This document shows, piece by piece, positions 6,159 to 13,336 of a stretch of 14,065 nucleotides of DNA. The translations under genes and the position numbers were made by a program. How positions within the stretch are numbered: position 1 is the stretch's first letter; each line of letters begins with the position of its first letter. Source of the DNA: Chloroflexota bacterium (lineage in GTDB: Bacteria > Chloroflexota > Dehalococcoidia > Dehalococcoidales > JAHJRU01); contig JAHJRU010000118.1 in NCBI GenBank assembly GCA_018830745.1, positions 1 through 14,065 on the forward strand. Direction: 5' to 3'. The notes under the pieces were generated by a model. That model was given only the letters and a program-made list of their open reading frames with translations, searched no databases and had not been told where the DNA came from.

Positions 6159-6248
6159 GCAGCCTATGTGGTGGCAACCGGCTACGGCGCCGCCAATGTG
6201 TCCCTGGCCAACGAGACCATCAACGAGGTAGCCTGCCAGGCCAAATGA
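6159..6248 (+). pseudogene. acyl-CoA dehydratase activase (BadF/HgdC-type) fragment
   Basis: Following the TAA at 6156-6158 the same frame reads AAYVVATGYGAANVSLANET, then INEVACQAK, and TGA at 6246-6248. This matches the inner region of the BadF/BadG/BcrA/HgdC ATPase family, where VATGYGR-x-NV-x-FAD-x-T-x-x-E-I-x-C-HA is conserved. About 29 codons of roughly 260 remain; the ATP-binding start and the Cys ligands of the [4Fe-4S] cluster are missing. It shows that a radical dehydratase or benzoyl-CoA reductase-type system once lay here or nearby. Confidence 0.65.
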
Positions 6249-6254
6249 AAGTTA

Positions 6255-6283
6255 TTGACAATACTAGCCATCAGGAGTAATCT
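6255..6283 (+). promoter_or_regulatory. possible orphan promoter facing a convergent gene
   Basis: TTGACA (6255-6260), 17 nt, then TAATCT (6278-6283) makes a good sigma70-like pair. It points into the 3' end of the - strand oxidoreductase, with no + strand gene behind it. It may be a leftover of a rearrangement or drive antisense RNA; a chance match is possible. Confidence 0.3.
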
Positions 6284-6330
6284 GACAGAACAAAGAGCGG
6301 GCTATGAAATACAAGCGTGTTGTCAAATCT

Positions 6331-6347
6331 TAAAGCCCCCTGCTTTA
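6331..6347 (-). terminator. weak hairpin after the oxidoreductase gene
   Basis: TAAAGC (6331-6336) and GCTTTA (6342-6347) pair around a 5-nt loop, 19 nt past the stop of the - strand gene. On that strand the stem is followed by AAGATTTG, so there is only a poor T-run. It is a possible but weak terminator. Confidence 0.25.
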
Positions 6348-6365
6348 TCTTCAACTTGGTTGGTG

Positions 6366-7946
6366 TTATTTCTTGATTACCTTCCTGAAATCTATGCCCA
6401 AATCCTCCATTATTATCTGTACCGCCGCCCGGCCGCCGCAGGTCACTCCCTGCCCCGGGTAGGTACTGGCGCCGCACATATATAGTCTCTCTATCGGCGT
6501 CCGGTAGCGACCCCACCCTGGAAGGGGCCGGTTGGCAAAGAACTGGGTCAGGAAGGGGCCAATGTGTCCCAGGTCCCCCTCCAGCATTGAGGGGAAGTAG
6601 CGTGACATATCGAGAGGGCTCATAATCCACCGACCCAGTATATTGTCCTCATCCATGTTAGTCGTGACCTCTCTTACCGTCTGCAGGATGCTGTCAGCTA
6701 CCTCCTGTTTTATCTCGTCCCATCGGGATGGCCCCCCATCCTTCAGGTTGTAGGGCTCGTAATTCCATAGATACATGGTGTGTTTACCCTCTGGAGCTCG
6801 AGTTGGGTCCAAAATAGTGGCCGTGGCTATGGATGGCAGCGTGCTGTTGGGAATGCCATAGTCAAACTCCTCGAAGGCTCGTAAGAACTCCTCCATTGAG
6901 GAAGGAGCATACTCGACAAAAAAGGTGTTATTAACATCGCCGCCCGCCTTGTACTTAGGCGCCTCATTGAGAGCGAGAGCCTGGTTTAGCCCGGAGAAAG
7001 AAGCTGGTTTAATCCGTGCCACCTTGTCCCGGAAATCAGCCGGGAGTCTATCCTCGGCCACCATTTCCAGGAACAGCTGCTTGACATTGACATTGGAGAT
7101 AACGGCCCGGCTCGCCAGTATTTCTTCACCGCTTTCCAGCACGATTCCGGTAGCCGCACCGCCTTCCACTTTAACTGTCTTCACCGGGCTGGAGACTCTG
7201 ACGGTACCCCCGGTGTCTTTAACACAGGCTTCCAGCGCTACACTGAGCGCTCCGGAACCGCCCACGGGTACGGCGTTTCCCCATGAGTGGAGACCGCCAA
7301 CGAACCACATAGCATTTCCGGTACCCTTCTCCTTGGGCCCGACCATAATCTCGGAGGCGTATCTGGCCATGGCTATCTTCAGTTCGTCGCTCTCAAACCA
7401 GTCCCCGGCCACATCCAGAGCGCTTGAGAGCACCACGCGCAGGAACTCTCGACCCTCCTCACTGGCATCCAGAACTGACATCATGGTTCCCCACGCGGGT
7501 GGTGGAGAAAACATCCCTATCTGGGCTATTTTTCGCATCTGGACGGCTGCCTTGTTGAAGCGGAGGTAGGCCTCGGCATCTCGCTCGGAAAACTGGCTTA
7601 TTGACTCGCAGGTCTTGTCCAGATCGTGGTGGAAGACCAGTGCCCGGTCATCGGGGAAGATTATGGCAAAGGGCTGCTCAGGGTAGATATACTTGAGACC
7701 ATATTTGGATAAGAGCCCCAGTTCGTCCTGGTGGATTATCGGGTTAGCCACAACCAGCCCGTGCATCACGGATGCCGGGTCATGTTTGAAACCGGGCAGG
7801 GTAAGTTCACGGCTAATCACACCCCCACCCACCTTATCCTGACACTCCACCACGCACACATTCAGTCCGGCTTTTGTCAGGTAACCAGCAACGGTTAGAC
7901 CGTTATGGCCACCGCCTATTATGACCACGTCATACTGTTCGGCCAC
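6366..7946 (-). CDS. CrtI/PYROXD2-like FAD-dependent oxidoreductase
   Basis: A 526-residue protein. The start is GTG at 7946, 7 nt after a perfect AGGAGG on the - strand. The N-terminus EQYDVVIIGGGHNGLTVAGYL holds the Rossmann FAD site (Gly11, 13, 16), followed by the acidic end of strand 2 (VVECQDKVGGGV). The C-terminus has the second FAD-binding stretch (RLYMCGASTYPGQGVTCGGRAAVQI) typical of the phytoene desaturase/PYROXD2 group, which is 500-550 residues long. Family members oxidise or isomerise carotenoid precursors, but the PYROXD2-like branch has no settled reaction. No carotenoid gene is nearby, so carotenoid synthesis is not supported. It is transcribed alone, with its own promoter at 8078-8106, convergent with the NapH region. 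Cytoplasmic; no signal peptide or helices seen. Confidence 0.85.
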   Translation of the reverse strand: MAEQYDVVIIGGGHNGLTVAGYLTKAGLNVCVVECQDKVGGGVISRELTLPGFKHDPASVMHGLVVANPIIHQDELGLLSKYGLKYIYPEQPFAIIFPDDRALVFHHDLDKTCESISQFSERDAEAYLRFNKAAVQMRKIAQIGMFSPPPAWGTMMSVLDASEEGREFLRVVLSSALDVAGDWFESDELKIAMARYASEIMVGPKEKGTGNAMWFVGGLHSWGNAVPVGGSGALSVALEACVKDTGGTVRVSSPVKTVKVEGGAATGIVLESGEEILASRAVISNVNVKQLFLEMVAEDRLPADFRDKVARIKPASFSGLNQALALNEAPKYKAGGDVNNTFFVEYAPSSMEEFLRAFEEFDYGIPNSTLPSIATATILDPTRAPEGKHTMYLWNYEPYNLKDGGPSRWDEIKQEVADSILQTVREVTTNMDEDNILGRWIMSPLDMSRYFPSMLEGDLGHIGPFLTQFFANRPLPGWGRYRTPIERLYMCGASTYPGQGVTCGGRAAVQIIMEDLGIDFRKVIKK

Positions 7947-8005
7947 TTACTTACCTCCTTTTGTTGATAAGCTTAATATAGCCGTAGCCAGGATTAGCCT
8001 CAGAG

Positions 8006-8323
8006 CTATCGGCTGATACACAAAAAGGAAATTCCAAATCCGCGGCAATTAGCGTTCTTTGGATGCACCAGTCCTTGAGTATAGAGGAGAGACTTATCCT
8101 TGTCAAGAACTGCTGCACCATCTACTCTCTCGTGCCGGGCATAATCATTCGGTCGAGGCATTATCGCTGAAGGAGAACCTGATGAATCTCTAATTGTATT
8201 TTTCAGCGTTTCCAGATGGAATATTGCAGATGTAAAAATGAACAGGGACGTTATAGCGGGATGATATGAACCAGGTATACCGAAAAACTGATCAATGATT
8301 ATATCAAGAGAGGGTTCTGGCAC
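8006..8323 (-). pseudogene. doubtful 105-codon frame, possible 5'-truncated gene remnant
   Basis: From GTG at 8323 the - strand has an open frame of 105 codons with no ribosome site and an in-frame stop just upstream. Its last third (RVDGAAVLDKDKSLLYTQG, then CRGFGISF) faintly recalls the DGA...RH-x-A-x-G-x-S pattern of DisA_N-type nucleotide cyclase domains, but the match is weak and the RH motif is not intact. A consensus promoter for the next - strand gene lies inside it, which argues that it no longer acts as a gene. It ends 60 nt before the oxidoreductase start and its upstream end abuts the truncated TRAP gene on the other strand. It may be chance. Confidence 0.2.
8078..8106 (-). promoter_or_regulatory. 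consensus promoter of the FAD oxidoreductase gene
   Basis: On the - strand TTGACA (8101-8106), a 17-nt spacer, and TATACT (8078-8083) form a near-ideal sigma70 promoter. Transcription would start near 8071, giving a leader of about 125 nt to the GTG at 7946. No hairpin or riboswitch fold was evident in that leader. Confidence 0.7.
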
Positions 8324-8379
8324 CCTACACTATTGATATCAGACCTTGTTGACCAGTGTGCCCGAGATTATCCCGATAA

Positions 8380-9072
8380 GGAGTCATCGGTATAGCCACT
8401 GCTGGGGCGGGCATAATCATGGGTTCTTTATCGCTTACCGGTGTCGGCATCAAGCTGAGCAGCCTGCTGATAGATGTGTCCGGGGGCTCCATATTGATTC
8501 TGCTGGGATTAACGGCTGTAGCCGCATTTGTAATAGGCGTAGGGTCGATGGGATTAATCGCTTATCTCATGCCGGCGCTTTTAATAGCACCAACTCTGGG
8601 GATATTGGGTGTTGTCCCGGTTGCGGCTCATCTATTCATATACTACTGGGCAATAACGTCCTTTATAACCCCCCCGGTAGCTATGGCGGTGTTCGTCGCG
8701 GCCCCCATTGCCGGGGCTAGCATATCCAAAACCGGGTTAGTCGCTATGCGCCTGGGCATTGGCACGTACCTTCTTCCCTTCCTGTTTGTACTAAATACAA
8801 GTTTACTGCTGATAGGTAACCCCCTGCAGATAGGAATGGAGGCGATAATCGCCATAATTGGGCTCTCAGCCATTGCCATAGCGATGACCGGGTTTGCCAT
8901 TGGCCCGGTAAATTGGGTTATGAGGTCCTTACTGGCTATTGGAGCGCTGGCTTTCATGTTGCCTGAACTAACACCTACAATCATTGGATTCGGCCTTATT
9001 TCTGTGGCGATACTATGGCACATTATCAAGATGAAAAGGCCAAATCCCCTGGAAGCACTCCATGGCAGATAA
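8380..9072 (+). pseudogene. TRAP fused permease (DctM-like), 5'-truncated
   Basis: The frame opens after TAA at 8377-8379 and reads GVIGIATAGAGIIMGSLSLTG, matching the mid-protein 'AAGI(I)xGxxxLTGLG' site of 4TM/12TM TRAP permeases. It then continues with TM helices through YYWAITSFITPPVAMAVFVAA and GASISKTGLVAMRLG to a normal-looking C-terminus. The family has 600-800 residues; only about 230 remain. The first ATG (8419) is inside a conserved stretch and has only a poor ribosome site, so I call it a truncated gene. TAXI-type binding proteins work with such fused permeases, and one is encoded at 13337 onward, so this may be the broken relic of an earlier copy. A short C-terminal protein could still be made. 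Confidence 0.75.
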
Positions 9073-9164
9073 TCCACGGGATAAGCCGCTGAAGTGACGG
9101 GCATACCAGCTCAAAGTCATGGAGACGCACTCACGGCTACCCATGAAAGGAGGATAGAGAGACT

Positions 9165-10592
9165 GTGTTTAACGACCTCAGGGAATTCATCAAGGGGGCT
9201 GACGAGCTTGGGGAGTGTATGGTGGTTGAAGGAGCCGACTGGGATTTAGAGATAGGAGCCATCGCGTCTTTGCGAGGGGAACTCCCCAATTGCCCGCTGC
9301 TCCTATTCGATAGAATAAAGGGCTATGATGCCGGATACCGGGTCGCCTCCAACCTATTCAGTACCAATAAGCGTATCGCCTTAGCCCTGGACTTACCCCT
9401 GGAGGCAGTGGGGGTTGAACTGGTCAGGGCTTTCAGGAATAAGATAGGGGAAGGAATAAAGCTGCTGCCACCGGTGGAAGTAGAGACTGGGCCGGTCAAA
9501 GAGAACATCCTCACCGGTGATGATATTGACCTGTTCAAGTTTCCGGCGCCTAAGTGGCATGAAGGAGACGGCGGAAGATATATTGGCACCGGCAGTACGG
9601 TCATCACCAGGGACCCGGATGAAGGCTGGGTAGATCTGGGATGCCGAAGAGTGCAAATTCATGACAAATCTACGGCAACAATATGGTTTGTTCCCAGCAC
9701 GAACGGCCATATAATCAAGAAGAAGTACGAGGACAGAGGGCAAACCTTTCCTGTAGCCGTTTCCTGCGGCCAGGAACCAGCGCTATGGATCGCAGCTGCC
9801 TGGCCCATCCCCTGGGGGGTCTCTGAGTATGACTTTGCCGGAGGATTAAAGGGTGAACCTATTAAAGTCACCAAGGGAGTAGCCACTGACCTGCCTATTC
9901 CAGCTACAGCGGAGATTGTACTGGAAGGCGAGATGGTACCTGAAACACGTATGGAGGGACCCTTCGGTGAACGCGCCGGATATTATGCTTCCGGAGCCAG
10001 GCCCGAGTGGTCGATGAAAGTAAAGTCCATACTGTACCGGAATGATCCTATAATTCAAGGCGCACCACCTCACTGGCTACCATCGGTCTGGACGCTCACG
10101 CATATCCAGAGAGCAGCTGATTTATGGAACGAGCTGGATAGACAGGTCCCCGGGATTGAGGGCGTCTGGATGGTCGAAGAGGCGGCTATAGCCAGTATGG
10201 TAGTTATTTCCCTCAGGCAGCAGTATCCAGGTCATGCCAAGCAGGCGGCGCTGGCTACCTGTACATGCTCAACGTTTCGCAACCTGCAATATGTCATAAC
10301 CGTTGATGAAGATATAAACCCATCCAACATTGCTGAGGTGCTTTGGGCCATTGGCACCAGGACGGACCCCGAGGTATCGATAGATATTATCAGAGGGACT
10401 TTTAATGCTCCCACCAGCCCGATGTTATCCCCGGAAAAGATAAAGCAGGGTGACCTCACCCTTTCAACCGCCATTATCAACGCCTGTAAGCCTTATCACT
10501 GGATTAAAGAGTTTCCACCATCAATCAAGACCAGCCCGGAATTAGCCCATAAGACGAAGCAAAAATGGAGCGAGGTCTTTCGTTCCCTTTAA
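9165..10592 (+). CDS. UbiD-family prenylated-FMN (de)carboxylase
   Basis: A 475-residue cytoplasmic enzyme, typical UbiD length. The GTG at 9165 follows AAAGGAGG (9146-9153) by 11 nt. UbiD features are seen in order: LFKFPAPKWHEGDGGRYI, the flavin-site Arg region GCRRVQIHD (Arg161/162), and MEGPFGERAGYY with Glu264 and Glu269. The Arg and the Glu pair five residues apart match the Arg-Glu-Glu catalytic set of Fdc1 (R173, E277, E282). The C-terminal part (PYHWIKEFPP) is also typical. Such enzymes reversibly decarboxylate aromatic or alpha,beta-unsaturated acids using prenyl-FMN made by a UbiX partner; no ubiX is in the window. Neighbours (TRAP relic before, glycyl radical enzyme after) suggest use in anaerobic catabolism of an imported acid rather than ubiquinone synthesis. 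Substrate unknown. Confidence 0.9.
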   Translation: MFNDLREFIKGADELGECMVVEGADWDLEIGAIASLRGELPNCPLLLFDRIKGYDAGYRVASNLFSTNKRIALALDLPLEAVGVELVRAFRNKIGEGIKLLPPVEVETGPVKENILTGDDIDLFKFPAPKWHEGDGGRYIGTGSTVITRDPDEGWVDLGCRRVQIHDKSTATIWFVPSTNGHIIKKKYEDRGQTFPVAVSCGQEPALWIAAAWPIPWGVSEYDFAGGLKGEPIKVTKGVATDLPIPATAEIVLEGEMVPETRMEGPFGERAGYYASGARPEWSMKVKSILYRNDPIIQGAPPHWLPSVWTLTHIQRAADLWNELDRQVPGIEGVWMVEEAAIASMVVISLRQQYPGHAKQAALATCTCSTFRNLQYVITVDEDINPSNIAEVLWAIGTRTDPEVSIDIIRGTFNAPTSPMLSPEKIKQGDLTLSTAIINACKPYHWIKEFPPSIKTSPELAHKTKQKWSEVFRSL

Positions 10593-10662
10593 AGCAAACA
10601 TGGATGATTTCCACTAATAAGCCTATTACAACAAACCCATTCCAGTACTTCCTTTCTGTCAA

Positions 10663-10685
10663 AACGGTAGGTTCCTCCTACCGTT
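10663..10685. terminator. 9-bp stem hairpin between UbiD gene and next promoter
   Basis: AACGGTAGG (10663-10671) pairs fully with CCTACCGTT (10677-10685) around a 5-nt loop. It lies 71 nt after the UbiD stop and 25 nt before the next -35 box. No T-run follows on the + strand; on the - strand the stem is followed by TTGACAG, after TT in the stem itself. It may be a rho-assisted or pausing terminator, or an operator for the next gene. The rest of 10593-10710 holds nothing I recognise. Confidence 0.4.
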
Positions 10686-10710
10686 AGAGCCGGTAACCCT
10701 TCCTCCTGTC

Positions 10711-10738
10711 TTGACAAAGGATTACACAGTGTTATAAT
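10711..10738 (+). promoter_or_regulatory. near-perfect sigma70 promoter of the glycyl radical enzyme gene
   Basis: TTGACA (10711-10716), a 16-nt spacer, and TATAAT (10733-10738). Both boxes match consensus exactly. The transcript would start near 10745 with a leader of about 73 nt. A promoter this strong without visible activator sites suggests high expression or control by repression, perhaps through the hairpin/palindrome just upstream. Confidence 0.75.
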
Positions 10739-10817
10739 GTATAAAATCTTATGTGAATATCACCCACGATTATTACCTGCACCCTAGTTATAGTTGCGAG
10801 TCAGGAGGCAGAGGCAG

Positions 10818-13208
10818 ATGGTTGTTGAAGTGAAGTCACCGCTCAGTGATAGAGTTAGGGGATTGAGGGAAAACCTTTTCTCACGTAGCCCCCAACTTTC
10901 AACCCAGCGACTCAGGTTCTTGAAGGAGACGTATCAGGAGACCGAGGGTTTACCGGCGGTACTGAGACGAGCGAAACTCCTGGAAAAAGTCCTGAAAGGG
11001 ATGACTATTTTCATCGATGATAATCCCATAGTGGGGACATTGACAGAACATCGGTTGGGCGTTACGCCCTATCCAGAGGTTTCCTGTAAGTGGATGAAGA
11101 GCGAAACAGAATTCAGTTCCTCTCTGGGGAAGGTCTTGACTACTGAAGAAGACAGGCAATTGCTGGGGGAACTGGCAGATTATTGGGAAGACAAATGCAT
11201 TCTGGCCAGAACAAAGGAAATCTGGAACGAGAAATATTCCGGCAAATTAGACCGTGATGAATGTGTAGAGCGTGGGGTATGGCTGGACCAAACTTCTGTG
11301 CCCCGGGGCAGGTTATCCGTTGATTATGCCAAGGTAATGAATATAGGCCTCGAAGGGATAATCGCCGAGGCAGAGGCCGAGCTCAAAAACCTGCCTATGT
11401 CAAATCGGGAGGCTTTGAACAAGAGGTATTTTCTGGATGCCGTAATAATTGCCAATAAAGCAGTTATTGCCTTTGCCAGAAGATATGCTGACCTGGCCAG
11501 GAAAATGGCGGCAACTGAGCCTGATGCTGCGAGGAAAAAGGAACTGGAGAGCATAGCTGAGGTCTGTTCGCAGGTCCCGGCCAAGCCCGCCAGGAGCTTT
11601 CACGAAGCTATACAGTCCTTCTGGTTTACTCATCTTGGTTGCCTGCACGAGCGTAACGGCAGCGGCTATGGCCCCGGCAGATTTGCTCTCTATACGTTTC
11701 CCTTCTACCGAAGGGATAAAGAAGCAGGCAGGATAGATGAGGAAGGCGCTCTGGAACTTCTGGAGTTACTCTTCATCAAGCTTACCGAGGTCGGTGCTCA
11801 GTTTGAATTTCAGAAGAGATTCCAGCAAGCAATGGGAAATAAGTTTCAAAATCTTTCTATTGGCGGACTAACGCCTGACGGCAGGGACGCTACTAATGAC
11901 CTTGATTTCCTTCTCCTGGAAGCTCAAAAACGGGTGAGAATGATACAGCCTACCCTCTCTTTGCTGTACCATAGCAAGATTCCTGAAGCACTTTTACTTA
12001 AGGCGGCGGAAGTCGTTAGAACCGGTATTGGGATGCCAGCTTTTTTTAATAATGAACTCAATATTGAGCGTCTGCTTGCTCATGGTACTTCATTGGAGGA
12101 CGCCCGTAATAGCTGCATAATCGGGTGCGTAGAGCTTGGAGTATCTCACGCTTGCAACACAATGTGGGGAGGCCCCATAAATATGGCTAAGCCATTGGAG
12201 CTGGCATTGAATAACGGGCTGGACCCGCTGTCCGGAAAGCAGTTTGGACCCAAGACCGGGAAGGCAGAATCCTTCCAATCCTACGAGGAACTCCATGAAG
12301 CGGTGATTAAACAGTTTGAGTACTTTGCCGGCCCTTTCTTCGATTTTCAATTTACCAGCAACGCCATAGAGGCGGAGGTTACCCCGCTACCTTTCGCTTC
12401 ATCACTGGTGGATGATTGTATTAAGAACGGCAAAGAAATGGGCGAGGGGGGGGCAAGGTATAGCATGGATGGCTGCAATGCTGTCGGCGTCATTGACCTG
12501 GCTAATTCTCTGGCTGCAGTTAAGAAGCTGGTTTTCGAAGACAAGCGCATTACCATGAAAGAACTCCTGGAAGCCCTCAACGTAGATTTTCAGGGACATG
12601 AGGAAATCCACCAGTGGCTTTTGAACGCCCCAAAATACGGAAACGACGTTGAATACGCGGATAATATAGCCAGAGAGTGGTATGACATTTTCTGGCAGAA
12701 GCATGAAGAGATGGCGGGAGAATGTCATCTGGGACGGCACACCAAACCTACAGCCTTTTCCGTTGTTAGACACTTTCCTTTTGGGGCTGCTATGGGTGCC
12801 ATGCCCAGCGGCAGGAAGGCTGGATTGCCCCTGACCGATGGCTCGGTTTCAGCTATGCCGGGTACGGATACTAATGGACCCACCGCTCTTATAAATTCAG
12901 CCAGCCGGGCTGTTGATACCAGTCGCTATGCGGCTACTCTGCTCAACATGAAGTTTCATCCGACAGCCTTGAAAAATACCAGTGGATTGCGCAACTTAAC
13001 GGCTTTGACAAAAACTTACGCGGAGATGGGGGGGCACCACATCCAGTTCAACGTGGTGAGTGCGGAAACCCTAAAGGATGCTCAGCTTCACCCCGAAAAT
13101 CACCGGGACCTGATAGTAAGGGTGGCGGGATTCAGCGCCTTCTTTATCCAGCTGGACCCCGTAGTCCAGGAAGAGATAATAAAACGAACTGAACTCAGCT
13201 TTGAGTGA
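10818..13208 (+). CDS. glycyl radical enzyme, glycerol/diol dehydratase-like (PFL superfamily)
   Basis: A 796-residue enzyme from the ATG at 10818, 9 nt after AGGAGG (10803-10808); an upstream TTG at 10794 lacks a site. The first ~600 residues are the PFL-like barrel, with the active-site loop NSCIIGCVELG (Cys437, Glu439). The GCVE form is shared with glycerol and choline-type lyases/dehydratases and absent from pyruvate formate-lyase, which has adjacent Cys-Cys. The C-terminal radical loop is VRVAGFSAFF, with Gly771 as the radical site. Activation needs a radical-SAM activase, which is not in the window and probably lies downstream. The enzyme is destroyed by oxygen once active, so an anaerobe is implied. 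It could be a diol, hydroxyproline, choline, isethionate or related C-C/C-N/C-O lyase; I cannot tell which. The neighbours, UbiD and a TAXI transporter, suggest imported small organic acids. Confidence 0.9.
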   Translation: MVVEVKSPLSDRVRGLRENLFSRSPQLSTQRLRFLKETYQETEGLPAVLRRAKLLEKVLKGMTIFIDDNPIVGTLTEHRLGVTPYPEVSCKWMKSETEFSSSLGKVLTTEEDRQLLGELADYWEDKCILARTKEIWNEKYSGKLDRDECVERGVWLDQTSVPRGRLSVDYAKVMNIGLEGIIAEAEAELKNLPMSNREALNKRYFLDAVIIANKAVIAFARRYADLARKMAATEPDAARKKELESIAEVCSQVPAKPARSFHEAIQSFWFTHLGCLHERNGSGYGPGRFALYTFPFYRRDKEAGRIDEEGALELLELLFIKLTEVGAQFEFQKRFQQAMGNKFQNLSIGGLTPDGRDATNDLDFLLLEAQKRVRMIQPTLSLLYHSKIPEALLLKAAEVVRTGIGMPAFFNNELNIERLLAHGTSLEDARNSCIIGCVELGVSHACNTMWGGPINMAKPLELALNNGLDPLSGKQFGPKTGKAESFQSYEELHEAVIKQFEYFAGPFFDFQFTSNAIEAEVTPLPFASSLVDDCIKNGKEMGEGGARYSMDGCNAVGVIDLANSLAAVKKLVFEDKRITMKELLEALNVDFQGHEEIHQWLLNAPKYGNDVEYADNIAREWYDIFWQKHEEMAGECHLGRHTKPTAFSVVRHFPFGAAMGAMPSGRKAGLPLTDGSVSAMPGTDTNGPTALINSASRAVDTSRYAATLLNMKFHPTALKNTSGLRNLTALTKTYAEMGGHHIQFNVVSAETLKDAQLHPENHRDLIVRVAGFSAFFIQLDPVVQEEIIKRTELSFE

Positions 13209-13270
13209 CGTGACCGGGGAATACCACAGGTTGTGTTTGAATACGGAGCGCAATAAAGAAAGAATGTCGA

Positions 13271-13291
13271 AGGAGGGAACCTATGACCTGA
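13271..13291 (+). other. strong ribosome site in front of a two-codon frame
   Basis: AGGAGG (13271-13276) is followed after 6 nt by ATG ACC TGA (13283-13291), a start-stop minimal frame. The same site sits inside a 10-codon frame MSKEGTYDLI (13264-13296, a stop at 13294-13296). The 13209-13336 gap holds no other gene or terminator. It may be the relic of a lost gene start, or a regulatory mini-frame ahead of the binding-protein gene. Confidence 0.25.
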
Positions 13292-13336
13292 TTTAGTGCT
13301 CAATCAAAAAAACAACGATTGAAGGGAGACTAATAT

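Noticed and set aside
6925..7569. Long + strand open frame (214 codons) opposite the FAD oxidoreductase
   Set aside because: Its Ser/Thr/Pro-rich, low-quality composition is what a mirror of a well-conserved gene gives; the - strand gene has clear FAD motifs and a strong ribosome site.
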